Shown one piece after another: positions 1 through 8,283 of a stretch of DNA of 46,606 nucleotides. The notes below the pieces were generated by a model that was not told the origin of the DNA, ran no database searches, and was given only the letters and a program-made list of their open reading frames with translations. The stretch comes from an uncultured Desulfovibrionaceae bacterium (GTDB lineage Bacteria > Desulfobacterota > Desulfovibrionia > Desulfovibrionales > Desulfovibrionaceae), in the NCBI GenBank assembly GCA_944325325.1, contig CALUZP010000156.1:1-46606 (forward strand), read 5' to 3'. The translations under genes and the position numbers were made by a program. Positions within the stretch are counted from its first letter, which is position 1; every line of letters begins with the position of its first letter.

Positions 1-353
1 AGAGCTGTTCCGTTGCCAGATTTTGCGTACTGCGGGCCGGCAGTGTCAGCCGGCGGGTGCGGTGTCATTGACGCGGGCGCAGTTTTTATGTTCACTGTTC
101 ATAGTGAACTTTCTGGCTTATGCCAGCGGTCGAGTGTGAAGGCACCACCGCACGTTTTTCGCAGGGGGCGGACAGCGTGACGTTGAAAGCCGGACACTGT
201 CCACGACACAGTGGGCATGCGCCGGCAGTGGTTAAGATGGCAGGGGAAGGGCCAAAACGCGGCGGGAAAACGTTTTGGACCAGGAAGCAGGGCATGCCAG
301 TGCGGCAGGGCGCCCTGTGCAGAATGCTTGAAGACGTTTGACGGGAGAACAGT
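1..353. other. Intergenic region upstream of the solute-binding protein gene
   Basis: No convincing gene is visible. The notable element is a perfect 7-bp inverted repeat with a 6-nt spacer at 90-109, listed separately. A minus-strand reading frame starting with ATG at 68 stays open to the window edge and could be the 5' end of a gene lying outside, but it has no recognisable ribosome binding site. Short plus-strand frames here look like noise. Confidence 0.5.
90..109. promoter_or_regulatory. Perfect palindrome, candidate repressor operator
   Basis: GTTCACT and AGTGAAC form 7-bp arms around GTTCAT. The size and symmetry resemble operators of dimeric repressors such as the TetR family. It lies about 22 bp upstream of a possible minus-strand start at 68 and 245 bp upstream of the plus-strand gene at 354, so the controlled gene is uncertain. 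A short stem-loop is the alternative. Confidence 0.4.
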
Positions 354-1406
354 ATGAAAAACTTGGTACAGTGGGGATTGAGCCTGCTGCTGGCTCTTGT
401 GATTGCCTGCCCTGCAGGTGCGGCAGAACTCAAACGGCTTGACACGGCGTGGATGCCGGAATTCGAGGCGTTTGTCACATGGTACGCCAGGGAAAAAGGC
501 TGGGATGAAGAAGAAGGACTTGACGTGCGGATGCTGCATTTTGAGTCCGGCAAGCGGATTGTAAACGAGTCCAGGGCGTTTGACTGGGCTATTGCCGGTA
601 TCGGCGCTGTGCCTGCGGTTTCTGCGCACTTGAGTGACGATTTGTATGTTATTGCCCAGGCCTGCGATGAAACGCCGGCCAATGCGGTTTTTGTCCGCAA
701 GGACAGCCCGGTGCTTGCCGAGCAGGGTGTCAACCCGGCTTTCCCGAAGGTGTATGGTTCGGCCAAGGCGCTGGACAACGCGCAGCTTATCGGTCCGGTG
801 GGCACTTCCGGGCATTATGTCATGCTGAGCTGGCTCAAGGCTCTGGGTGTGCAGAAAGGGGATGTCAAGGTCAAGAATATGGATCCCTGGCCTGCGTTAA
901 ACGTGTTTTCCCGCGGTGAAGGCCAGGCGATTTTCCTCTGGGCCCCGGATACCTATCTTGCCGAGAATATGGGCTTCAAGATGGCCGCCAACGCCGTTGA
1001 CCTTGGCCTGAAGCTGCCGGTACTGCTGGTGGCTGACCGCGAATTTGCCGCTGCCCATCCTCAGCAGATCGAGAGCTTCCTGAAGATGTATCTGCGCACG
1101 GTGGATGCGCTGCAGGCTGCAACGCCCGAATCCATCGCGCCCGAGTACGTCCGGTTCTACAAGGAATGGGCTGGTCGCGACATTACGCCGGAAATGGCTG
1201 TGGCCGACATCAGGAGCCATACGCTGTTCACCAAGAAGGAACAGCTGGCCCTGTTTGACGCCAGCAACGGTCAGAGTGAAATGCAGAAGATCCTGCGGCT
1301 CATCGTCAAGTTCTACGAGTCTGAAGGCCTCATTAACAAGGAACGTTATGAACGCCTGGAACAGCTGAACAACGTGACTGACGTGTTCCTGAGCAAGCTT
1401 CAGTAA
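354..1406 (+). CDS. ABC transporter substrate-binding protein, NMT1/TauA-like
   Basis: A 350-residue exported protein. Residues 1-23 form a Sec signal peptide: Lys-2/Lys-3, a hydrophobic core and an Ala-Gly-Ala-Ala cleavage region. The mature part reads like a periplasmic binding protein of the nitrate/sulfonate/taurine class. It has the early 'DTAWMPEF' strand, a 'GIGAVPAV' turn near residue 84 and a 'GPVGTSGHYVMLSWL' segment near 147-161, where such proteins bind the ligand. The start follows GGGAGA at short spacing. No permease or ATPase gene is adjacent, so this is an orphan within the window. The ligand cannot be read from sequence; a sulfonate, amine or nitrate-type anion are all possible. 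A hairpin terminator follows about 95 bp downstream. Confidence 0.8.
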   Translation: MKNLVQWGLSLLLALVIACPAGAAELKRLDTAWMPEFEAFVTWYAREKGWDEEEGLDVRMLHFESGKRIVNESRAFDWAIAGIGAVPAVSAHLSDDLYVIAQACDETPANAVFVRKDSPVLAEQGVNPAFPKVYGSAKALDNAQLIGPVGTSGHYVMLSWLKALGVQKGDVKVKNMDPWPALNVFSRGEGQAIFLWAPDTYLAENMGFKMAANAVDLGLKLPVLLVADREFAAAHPQQIESFLKMYLRTVDALQAATPESIAPEYVRFYKEWAGRDITPEMAVADIRSHTLFTKKEQLALFDASNGQSEMQKILRLIVKFYESEGLINKERYERLEQLNNVTDVFLSKLQ

Positions 1407-1500
1407 GGCCGTTGCCTGATGGGCGCTCTGCCGTGTGCCGGAAGGCCTGGCGGAGCGTCTTAAGACGTGTTGGCGCGTGGGCGCCGCATGTCGAGGCAGC

Positions 1501-1546
1501 CGAAAAGCCGTCGGGTGGGGGAACCGGCGGCTTTTCGTGTTTTTTT
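1501..1546 (+). terminator. Rho-independent terminator after the binding-protein gene
   Basis: A long stem (GAAAAGCCG paired with CGGCTTTTC, extended by CGG/CCG) around a G-rich loop is followed by a run of T residues at 1540-1546. It fits termination of the plus-strand transcript from 354. Confidence 0.75.
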
Positions 1547-1944
1547 GCAGGCAATCTTTCCAGACCTCGCCGGCAGGAGGCCAGAGTTGTTCTGCGGCTT
1601 GCCATGGCCTGCGCTGGCGTCTGCAGCGTCACAGATAGATGTTGTGCGGTGTGTGGCAGGTGATGTACAGGCGTTTTCCCGGCCGGCAGGGGCCTGTCGC
1701 ATATCTGGGCCTCGAGGATGTCCAGACCGTGTTCAACGGCCAGAGAAAGGTGTTTTTTGGCCTTTGGCGTGTCGGCAACGTTCTGGCTGTGCGGCACATC
1801 TCTGGTAGTACCGGCAGGCAAAAGGAACAGATCCGGCCGGGGCGCTGCCGGTTTACCGGCATATCCTGTGCACATCACGCAGCTGAAACGGCCTGGTTCG
1901 GCAACAAGGCGACGGCTCCTGTCAAAAACGGGGCTGTTGCCTTG

Positions 1945-2094
1945 TTAGAGCGTGTTGCCATTGAAAAAGGCAGAACGCGAGGCGGCAGCACAGCGCCGCC
2001 CGGCCAGAACTGAGCGGAAAAACAGCGGTTTTCCCGCGAAACGACAGGCCGTATGGCTTGAAACGCGAAGCGTTTCACGCTGAAAATGCTCTAA
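1945..2094 (-). repeat. Dispersed ~150-bp repeat, copy 1
   Basis: The element is bounded by TTAGAGC and GCTCTAA, an inverted terminal heptamer. Its reverse complement aligns nearly end to end, with few gaps, to 45272-45420. Internal palindromes include GAAACGC-GAA-GCGTTTC and a GGAAAA/TTTTCC stem. It carries no credible gene. A frame common to both copies encodes the peptide 'SSHTACRFAG', which would create false hypothetical paralogues. A MITE-like or REP-like structured element is the likely class. Confidence 0.8.
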
Positions 2095-2143
2095 TACGCT
2101 CGTCTGCCCGGGAGCGGGCAAGACGCATGAAACGCAAGATTTC

Positions 2144-3148
2144 CTAGATTCCATAGTATTCATGGAACCAGGCCACAAACTGCTCAAGGCCCTTGCGCAG
2201 CGGGGTATGGGGGACAAATCCGGTTGCCGCGGTCAAGTCGTCGATATCCGCCCAGGTGGCTTCCACATCGCCCGGCTGCATGGGGAGGATTTCCCGCAGC
2301 GCTTTTTTGCCGAGCGCCTCTTCAAGGGTGCTGATGAAATCGTTCAGCTCCACAGCATGATTGTTGCCGATATTGTAGATTCGCCAGGGAGCGGAGCTGC
2401 CGGCCGGATCGGGAGCGGCAGGATCCCAGTTGGGATCAGGGCTGGCCGGACGTCCCAGCAGCTGCACAACCCCTTCCACGATGTCGTCAATATAGGTGAA
2501 GTCACGCCTCATCCGTCCGCCGTTGAACACCTTGATGGGCCTGCCTTCCAGGATGGCGCGGGTAAACAGGTACAGGGCCATGTCTGGACGTCCCCACGGG
2601 CCATATACGGTGAAGAAGCGCAGCCCTGTGCAGGGGAGGCCGAACAGATGGCTGTAGGCGTGCGCCATCAGTTCGTCTGATTTTTTGGTAGCGGCGTACA
2701 GGCTGATGGGGTGATCGACGTTGTCGTGGACGGAAAGGGGCATTTTGGCGTTCAGTCCGTATACGGAGCTTGAGGAAGCGAACACCAGGTGTTCAGGCCT
2801 GCTTTCGCGGCAGCATTCGAGCAGATTGGCAAAACCCACCAGATTGCTCTGGATGTAGCTGGAGGGGTTTTGCAGGCTGTAGCGGACACCGGCCTGGGCA
2901 GCCAGATTGACGACATGGCTGAAGGGCTCTTCAAACAGCTGGCGCAAGGTCGCCATATCGGCCAGATCTCCATGGACAAACCGGAAGTCCTTCCTGTCAG
3001 CCAGCTGTGCGATGCGGTCCTGCTTGAGTTTGACTGCATAGTAGTCGTTGAGGTTGTCGAGGCCGACGACGGTATGGCCCTGATCCAGAAGGCGGCGGGC
3101 CAGATGAAAACCGATGAAACCGGCAGCGCCGGTGATCAGTACGCGCAT
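2144..3148 (-). CDS. NAD-dependent epimerase, UDP-glucuronate 4-epimerase-like
   Basis: A 334-residue short-chain dehydrogenase/reductase of the extended type. The Rossmann motif GAAGFIGFH is at residues 7-15. The conserved 'FASSSSVYG' strand carries the catalytic Ser/Thr, and YAATK provides the Tyr and Lys. 'RFFTVYGPWGRPDMAL' and the 'RDFTYIDDIVEG' segment are typical of UDP-glucuronate 4-epimerases (the CapI/LspL type) rather than of GalE. The role inferred is making UDP-galacturonate for surface polysaccharide. It follows pyrC on the same strand after about 105 bp, which contain a GC-rich hairpin at about 3170-3194. A ribosome binding site AAGGAG lies just upstream of the start. UDP-glucose 4-epimerase is a less likely alternative. 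Confidence 0.85.
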   Translation of the reverse strand: MRVLITGAAGFIGFHLARRLLDQGHTVVGLDNLNDYYAVKLKQDRIAQLADRKDFRFVHGDLADMATLRQLFEEPFSHVVNLAAQAGVRYSLQNPSSYIQSNLVGFANLLECCRESRPEHLVFASSSSVYGLNAKMPLSVHDNVDHPISLYAATKKSDELMAHAYSHLFGLPCTGLRFFTVYGPWGRPDMALYLFTRAILEGRPIKVFNGGRMRRDFTYIDDIVEGVVQLLGRPASPDPNWDPAAPDPAGSSAPWRIYNIGNNHAVELNDFISTLEEALGKKALREILPMQPGDVEATWADIDDLTAATGFVPHTPLRKGLEQFVAWFHEYYGI

Positions 3149-3169
3149 GGAGTCTCCTTGAAACGTGCA

Positions 3170-3194
3170 GACCGGATGCCGGGGGCATCCGGTC
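3170..3194 (-). other. GC-rich hairpin between pyrC and the epimerase gene
   Basis: GACCGGATGCC and GGCATCCGGTC form an 11-bp perfect stem with a 3-nt loop. No T-run follows on the minus strand, so it is more likely an mRNA-stabilising or processing hairpin than a strong terminator. Confidence 0.5.
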
Positions 3195-3254
3195 GCAAAG
3201 GTCGCATGGAATAACGGTGCGGCTGTACAGGGCGGGGTCAGCGCGCCCCTGCCG

Positions 3255-4520
3255 TCAGACGATCTGCCTGCCTCCCATCCAGTGGGCGGTCAGGCGGCCT
3301 TTGAGCGTCTGGCCGATCCATGGAGTGTTGCAGCTTTTGGAGTACAGGTTTTCCGGGCTGACAGTCCAGGTCAGGTTGGGATCGAACAGGAAGAAATCGG
3401 CCGGATCCCCCTGTCTGAAGCTGTTGGTAGGCAGCTTGAACAGCGCACCCGGCCTGGTGCACCAGCGTTCGATGAACAGGGCTTCGTCAATGACGCCTTC
3501 ACGGACCAGACCGTAGGTGACGGCAACGGCCAGATCCATCCCGGTGAAGCCGTTGGGGGCTTCGGACACGGGCATTTCCTTTTCATGGATGGCGTGCGGG
3601 GAATGGTCGGTGACCAGAATGTCGATGGTGCCGTCGGCCACAGCCTGGCGGAGGGCCTGCACATCGGCCCTGGTCCGCAGCGGAGGGTTGATGCGGGCGT
3701 AGATGTTGTAGCCTTCCATGGCGCTTTCGTCGAGGAAGAGATAGTGCGGGCAGGTTTCAGCCGAGACGCGGACGCCTCTGGATTTGCCCCAGCGGATGGC
3801 ATCCACGGTACGGGCGCAGGAAACGTGAGCAATATGAACCGCCACTCCCAGGTATTCGGCCAGCATGATGTCACGCAGCGCCTGGATGGCTTCGGCGGCG
3901 TCAGGCTGGCCGCGCAGGCCGAGCTTGCCGCTGGTGACGCCTTCGTTCATGCACGAGCCTTTGGCGAGCCAGGGATCTTCACAGTGGTCAATGACCATGA
4001 GGCCGAGGTCGTCGGCGTACTCCATGACGCGGCGGAGAATGTCGGAATTTTTCAGCGGCACGCCGTCGTTGGAGACAGCCACGCAGCCGGCTTCGCACAA
4101 TTCGGCAAGGGGGGCCATCAGTTCTCCCTTGAGTCCGACTGTGGCCGCGGCAATGGGATGGACGCGCGGCCCGTAGGGCCAGGCCATGCGGCCGCGTTCG
4201 ATGATGAAGCGGGTGACCGAGCCTTCGTCATTGACAGGAGAGGTGTTGGCCATGCACATGACTGCGCCAAAGCCGCCATGCGCGGCGGCAGAAAGGCCTG
4301 AGGCCACATCTTCTTTCCATTCAAAGCCGGGTTCGCGCAGGTGTGTGTGCGCGTCGATGAAGCTGGGGAACAGGACTTGTCCCCTGGCGTCAACCTTTGT
4401 AAGGCCTTCAGCCTGAGGGGCGTCGCCGTGCGGGTACAGGGCGTCAATACGTCCTTCGCGCACGACGACATCCACTGCTTTGCCGAGGTACAGCGCATTG
4501 GAGAGAACGAAGGATTCCAT
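3255..4520 (-). CDS. pyrC: Dihydroorotase, class I
   Basis: A 421-residue amidohydrolase catalysing the reversible cyclisation of N-carbamoyl-L-aspartate to dihydroorotate, the third step of pyrimidine synthesis. The class I signature DAHTHLREPG with its metal-binding His-x-His is at about residues 56-65. It is followed by the 'ANTSPVND' segment and the later 'HVSCARTVD' and 'AETCPHYL' segments. 'LVTDHSPH' near the C-terminal third supplies the conserved Asp and His. The ATG overlaps the stop of pyrB as TAATG, so the two are translationally coupled. Length and motifs are normal, and nothing suggests inactivation. Confidence 0.95.
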   Translation of the reverse strand: MESFVLSNALYLGKAVDVVVREGRIDALYPHGDAPQAEGLTKVDARGQVLFPSFIDAHTHLREPGFEWKEDVASGLSAAAHGGFGAVMCMANTSPVNDEGSVTRFIIERGRMAWPYGPRVHPIAAATVGLKGELMAPLAELCEAGCVAVSNDGVPLKNSDILRRVMEYADDLGLMVIDHCEDPWLAKGSCMNEGVTSGKLGLRGQPDAAEAIQALRDIMLAEYLGVAVHIAHVSCARTVDAIRWGKSRGVRVSAETCPHYLFLDESAMEGYNIYARINPPLRTRADVQALRQAVADGTIDILVTDHSPHAIHEKEMPVSEAPNGFTGMDLAVAVTYGLVREGVIDEALFIERWCTRPGALFKLPTNSFRQGDPADFFLFDPNLTWTVSPENLYSKSCNTPWIGQTLKGRLTAHWMGGRQIV

Positions 4521-5473
4521 TAGCGGCCTCCGGCGTCAGTACGGGTTGCAAGAAGGAAAAGCACGGCCATGCGGACGGCCACGCCGGACTCAACCTGGGT
4601 GAGGATGAGCGAATCGGGGCTGTCGGCAAGCGCGGCAGATACGTCGTTGCCGCGCATGATCGGACCGGGATGCATGACCTTGGTCCCTGGATTGGCCAGG
4701 GCCAGATGCGCCGGCGTCAGACAGTAGCGGGCCGAGTACTCGCGCATGTCCGGCAGGAGTCCGGCCTGCATCCGTTCGAGCTGCAGGCGCAGGCACATGA
4801 CGATGTCGACGCCGGGCAGGGCCTTGTTAAGATCTGAATAGACTTCGACCGGCCAGCTGTCCACGCCGGCGGGCAGGAGTGTGCGCGGTGCGCAGAGCCG
4901 GACGTTGGCGCCCAGCATGGTGAGCAGCTTCACGTTGGAGCGGCAGACGCGGCTATGCGCGCAGTCGCCTACAATCAGCACGGTTTTTCCTTCAAAGGCG
5001 TCCCCCCAGTGCCGGCGCAGCGTAAAGGCGTCAAGCAGCGCCTGGGTAGGATGCGCGTGCCAGCCGTCGCCGGCGTTCACCACGCCGCAGTTAAGGCGTT
5101 CGGCCAGAAACTGCGCCGCTCCGCTGCAGTTGTGGCGGATGACGATGACGTCAGGGTGCATGGCTTCAAGCGTCAGAGCGGTGTCCTTGAGGCTTTCGCC
5201 CTTCTGCATGCTGGAGCCAGACCTGCCCAGGGCAAACGTGTCGGCAGACAGGCGTTTGCCGGCGATGTCAAAGGAAGTCTTGGTACGGGTGCTGTCTTCG
5301 GCAAAGAACAGGATGATGCTCTTGCCCTTGAGCACAGGGGCCTTTTTGACGGGGCGCAGGTTGACTTCATGGAGGGAGGCAGCCGTGTCAAGCAGGAAGA
5401 ACACTTCCTCCTTTGTCAGCTGATCCACATCCAGCAGGTCCTTATGCCGCCAGATGAACTTGTCCTGTTGCAT
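4520..5473 (-). CDS. pyrB: Aspartate carbamoyltransferase catalytic subunit
   Basis: A 317-residue enzyme making N-carbamoyl-L-aspartate from carbamoyl phosphate and aspartate. The carbamoyl-phosphate loop is seen as '[15 protein letters not shown]' at about residues 60-74. The '[12 protein letters not shown]' aspartate-domain motif and 'GDCAHSRV' are also present. '[10 protein letters not shown]' lies near the C-terminus. It is the first gene of a pyrB-pyrC pair. AAGGA lies just before the start. No pyrI regulatory subunit gene is adjacent, as is normal for the pyrBC arrangement outside enterobacteria. Confidence 0.95.
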   Translation of the reverse strand: MQQDKFIWRHKDLLDVDQLTKEEVFFLLDTAASLHEVNLRPVKKAPVLKGKSIILFFAEDSTRTKTSFDIAGKRLSADTFALGRSGSSMQKGESLKDTALTLEAMHPDVIVIRHNCSGAAQFLAERLNCGVVNAGDGWHAHPTQALLDAFTLRRHWGDAFEGKTVLIVGDCAHSRVCRSNVKLLTMLGANVRLCAPRTLLPAGVDSWPVEVYSDLNKALPGVDIVMCLRLQLERMQAGLLPDMREYSARYCLTPAHLALANPGTKVMHPGPIMRGNDVSAALADSPDSLILTQVESGVAVRMAVLFLLATRTDAGGR

Positions 5474-5588
5474 GGCAGTCCTTGCTGTTTCGGGCGGTTG
5501 TCATGCACCGCCCTGTGGTGGATGCAAAAGCAGGTGCCCGCATCCCGTGTTTAGGGAGCGTGTGGATCCCCGCACTGTGCGGGCAGGC

Positions 5589-5618
5589 GGCTTTTGAAAT
5601 CATGCCGGTTCAAAAGCC
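5589..5618. promoter_or_regulatory. Perfect 10-bp inverted repeat upstream of pyrB
   Basis: GGCTTTTGAA and TTCAAAAGCC flank a 10-nt spacer. It lies about 115 bp upstream of pyrB. It could be an operator or part of a leader fold for pyrBC; it does not match a PyrR-type attenuator that I recognise. A second small palindrome, CCCGCAC-T-GTGCGGG, follows at 5570-5584. Confidence 0.4.
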
Positions 5619-5805
5619 TCTGCTCGAATACCAAAGGCCATTTGAAAGTCTGTCCGGACAGCGTCGGGGAGCTGTTTCTCTGTCGCAGGATTGCGGCAGG
5701 AGGTGGCCCGTCCCAGCGTCCGGTGCGCAGGCTGTTCCGTTCCGGAGCGCGGCAGCGCAGCGCTGCGCCATCAAAGACAGCTGTTGTACAGCGCTGTGAT
5801 GGCAA

Positions 5806-5832
5806 CCAAAAAAAAGCCCCACGGAGGGGGCG
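5806..5832 (-). terminator. Rho-independent terminator, minus strand, with no assigned gene
   Basis: Read on the minus strand, a GCCCC/GGGGC stem with a 6-nt loop is followed by eight T residues (5808-5815). It implies a minus-strand transcript ending here, but no recognisable gene lies immediately upstream at 5834-6265. Confidence 0.6.
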
Positions 5833-6265
5833 CATACTACAGAAACAAATACCCGGCAGCGGCACAGCCGCCGATCAGCGTATGATGAACGATGTCGATG
5901 TTGGGCATGGCATATCCGTCGGGTTTTGGGCATCATAGTCTCTTCGGCCTGCGCTGTAAAGGGTACCGTCGTGCCGCTTTCTGCCTGCAAACGTTGGCAG
6001 GTGGTGTTGAGACGTACATGCCGGGAAGACTGCACGTCTGTCTGCCCAACGAGCTGCCTACAGGCTGTCCGGCAGGGTGCCAGAGGGAACCACAGCTTTT
6101 GCCGTCACTACCACAGGCAGACCGCTCTGCCTCCACGGCTGTCCGGCAGGACACACTATCGCTGTAGCCAGGCGGCGTTGCCTCAGGGAGCTGGCAGGCA
6201 TGTGTGGGGGAAACCTGTGCGTCAGGGGTGATTTTTTATACTACGGCAGTATGCAGCAGGCATGC

Positions 6266-6298
6266 AAAAGGCCTCCCGCCCGAGAGGACGGGAGGCCT
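6266..6298 (-). terminator. Terminator of the dsr operon
   Basis: On the minus strand AGGCCTCCCG pairs perfectly with CGGGAGGCCT and is followed by TTTT. It lies about 24 bp downstream of the dsrP stop. Confidence 0.85.
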
Positions 6299-6321
6299 GA
6301 AAGGCATTCCGAATTGACAGG

Positions 6322-7497
6322 CTAGGCCTTCAGTTCGAACGTACCGGTTTCCTTTTTCACATCGATGGCGATCTTCCACAGGGCAGAGACGATCAGGCCG
6401 CCGATGCCGTAGATGCCGAGACCGACCAGAATTTCGGCCAGGCTTGGCGTGTAGTTGGTGACGGTTTCAAAGGGCGTGGGCGTGAAGCCGCCGATGAGCA
6501 GGCCGAGGCCCTTGTCGATCCAGGAAGCGATCACCAGCATGATGAGCGCCCAGGGCAGCAGGGCTTCGTTGTGGCGCAGTGCCGGGGGAATGAGCAGAGC
6601 CAGCGAGGCAATGGCAAACACGGCCGCCGTCCACATCCAGCCGTTCACCCAGGCCATGTGGCCGTCGTGACCGGAGAAGAGGAACAGGATCGGATGCTGA
6701 TGGCCCGGGATGCCGCTGTAGAAGGCGGTAAAGAGCTCAAGCAGGTAGAAGAACACGTTGATGCACATGGCATACGTGATGATGGTGGCCAGAGTCCGCA
6801 TTGCGTCCTTGCCGGGGTCGAACTTGGTAGCCTTTTTGACCACGAGCAGCAGGAGCATGAGGATGGCAGGACCGGAGCAGAATGCCGAGGCGAGGAAGCG
6901 CGCGGCCATGATGGCGGTCAGCCAGTAGTGGCGGCCGGGCAGGCCGGCATACAGGAACGCCGTCACCGTATGGATGGAGAAGGCCCAGAAGACGGAAAGG
7001 AACACCAGGGGCTTGATCCATTTGGGCGGCGTCACGTCATGGCGTTCGCACTCGAGGGTGACCCAGCCGATCAGCAGGTTCAGGATGAGATAGCCTGAAA
7101 GAACCATCATATCCCAGAACATGACCGAGTTGGGCGTGGGGTGCAGCAGTACGTTAAGCACACGCTGAGGCTGGCCGAGGTCGACCACGATGAACAGCAT
7201 GCACATGATCACCGCGCCGACGGCCATGAACTCGCCGAAGATGATCACGCGCTTGAATTTGACATAGTGGTGGAAGTAGGCCGGCAGGACGAGCATGACG
7301 GCCGAGGCGGCCACACCGACGAAGTAGGTGAACTGGGAGATGTAGAAGCCCCAGGACACGTCACGGCTCATGCCGGTAACCTGCAGACCAAGCACCAGCT
7401 GGAAGATGTAGACAATGACCCCAAGTCCCACAATGGCGGCGAGGAAAGCCATCCAGAGATAGAAACGCGGCCTGCCTTTAAAGAGAAGTTCAAGCAT
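6322..7497 (-). CDS. dsrP: DsrP, NrfD-family membrane subunit of the Dsr complex
   Basis: A 391-residue polytopic protein with about ten predicted membrane helices, of the NrfD/PsrC family. In the DsrMKJOP complex it exchanges electrons between the menaquinone pool and the periplasmic subunits DsrO and DsrJ. The sequence shows the family's helix pattern starting 'FYLWMAFLAAIVGLG'. Short charged loops follow, with a 'LDLGQP'-like segment ('VVDLGQPQRVL') typical of NrfD proteins. It is the last gene of the operon, starting about 10 bp after dsrO, with the terminator at 6266-6298 close behind. Confidence 0.93.
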   Translation of the reverse strand: MLELLFKGRPRFYLWMAFLAAIVGLGVIVYIFQLVLGLQVTGMSRDVSWGFYISQFTYFVGVAASAVMLVLPAYFHHYVKFKRVIIFGEFMAVGAVIMCMLFIVVDLGQPQRVLNVLLHPTPNSVMFWDMMVLSGYLILNLLIGWVTLECERHDVTPPKWIKPLVFLSVFWAFSIHTVTAFLYAGLPGRHYWLTAIMAARFLASAFCSGPAILMLLLLVVKKATKFDPGKDAMRTLATIITYAMCINVFFYLLELFTAFYSGIPGHQHPILFLFSGHDGHMAWVNGWMWTAAVFAIASLALLIPPALRHNEALLPWALIMLVIASWIDKGLGLLIGGFTPTPFETVTNYTPSLAEILVGLGIYGIGGLIVSALWKIAIDVKKETGTFELKA

Positions 7498-7506
7498 GGC
7501 TGCCCC

Positions 7507-8283
7507 CTAGATGATGTAGTACACGCCGGGGCCCGTCCCGAGGGTGGGTTTGCGGCGGATGGTGAAGTTTTCGGCGAGCGCCTTGCGGACGGTGGAGGCG
7601 GGATCGCTCAGATCCCCGAAGAGAATGGCGCCGTCCGAGGCTTCCACGCAGGCGGGAAGCTGTCCCTTGGCCAGCCGTTCGGTGCAGAACGTGCATTTTT
7701 CCACCACGCCGCGGGTGCGCGGGGGATAGGCGGTGTTCACATCCTTGATGAACGGCAGGGGATCGCGGAAGTTGAAGCTGCGCGAGCCGTAGGGGCAGCC
7801 GGCCATGCAGAAGCGGCAGCCGATGCAGCGGTGCGGGTCCATGACGACGATGCCGTCTTCCTGGCGGAAGGTAGCCCCTGTGGGGCACACGCGCACGCAG
7901 GGCGGGTTGTCGCAGTGGTTGCACAGCAGCAGGAAATTGCCGTGAATAATCCGATCGGGCATGTACCCGTGCGGATCATCGGGGAAGGTGTGGGCAAAGG
8001 TGTCCTTCCAAAGCCACTTGACGTTCTGGTTGCCGGGGATGTCCGGCACGTTGTGCTCGTGATGGCAGGCGTCGATGACTTTCTGGAAGTCCGCGGCGTT
8101 GGTGAAACGGCGCGTGTCGATGACCATGGCCCAGCGCTTGGCCTTGAGCTGCGCGGGGGCGGTTTCATAGGTGCCTTCAGCGGTCGCAGCCTTGGCGCTT
8201 CCAAGGTTCAGCGCGGCAGCCGAGCCCAGGGCAAAGGCCGAAAGGCCGGCAACCTTAAGAAAATCTCTTCTGCTTTTCTTCAT
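7507..8283 (-). CDS. dsrO: DsrO, periplasmic iron-sulfur subunit with Tat signal
   Basis: A 258-residue ferredoxin-like protein. The N-terminus carries a twin-arginine signal (KKSRRDFLKVAG) followed by a hydrophobic stretch and an Ala-rich cleavage site near residue 30. Cys-rich binding motifs follow: CNHCDNPPCVRVCP, CIGCRFCMAGCP and CTFCTERLAKGQLPAC. These give several [4Fe-4S] clusters of the NrfC/DmsB type. It passes electrons between DsrJ and DsrP on the outer face of the membrane. The chosen ATG at 8283 puts the Tat motif at the N-terminus and overlaps the dsrJ stop (ATGA). The frame extends 23 codons further upstream, but that would bury the signal peptide. Confidence 0.93.
   Translation of the reverse strand: MKKSRRDFLKVAGLSAFALGSAAALNLGSAKAATAEGTYETAPAQLKAKRWAMVIDTRRFTNAADFQKVIDACHHEHNVPDIPGNQNVKWLWKDTFAHTFPDDPHGYMPDRIIHGNFLLLCNHCDNPPCVRVCPTGATFRQEDGIVVMDPHRCIGCRFCMAGCPYGSRSFNFRDPLPFIKDVNTAYPPRTRGVVEKCTFCTERLAKGQLPACVEASDGAILFGDLSDPASTVRKALAENFTIRRKPTLGTGPGVYYII

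Larger units (their letters stand above)
1407..2143. other. Intergenic region holding a terminator, a hairpin and a dispersed repeat
   Basis: About 740 bp with no gene I can support. It contains the terminator at 1501-1546. A 17-bp imperfect inverted repeat spans about 1903-1946 (AACAAGGCGACGGCTCC against GGGGCTGTTGCCTTGTT). Copy 1 of a dispersed repeat lies at 1945-2094. A hairpin at about 2101-2125 (GTCTGCCCG / CGGGCAAGAC) lies just 3' of the minus-strand epimerase gene and may mark its transcript end. Overlapping frames on both strands at 1639-2013 and 1333-1878 show no family resemblance. Confidence 0.5.
5474..6321. other. Long gene-free region between pyrB and dsrP
   Basis: About 850 bp. 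It holds the inverted repeat at 5589-5618, an unassigned minus-strand terminator at 5806-5832 and the dsr terminator at 6266-6298. The stretch 5840-6240 is rich in small inverted repeats (for example GGCAGACCGCTCTGCC at 6116-6131). It also has a 14-bp direct repeat, GGCTGTCCGGCAGG, at about 6063 and 6137. A minus-strand 23-codon frame starting near 5911 and ending just before the 5806-5832 terminator has only a weak ribosome binding site. A structured RNA is possible but unproven. Confidence 0.5.

Noticed and set aside
1333-2013. Overlapping frames on both strands after the binding-protein gene
   Set aside because: Some stretches look protein-like, but no start signal or family was recognised and part overlaps a dispersed repeat and a terminator.
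5840-5911. 23-codon minus-strand frame just before an orphan terminator
   Set aside because: The peptide is partly hydrophobic, but the start signal is weak; a structured RNA explains the terminator equally well.
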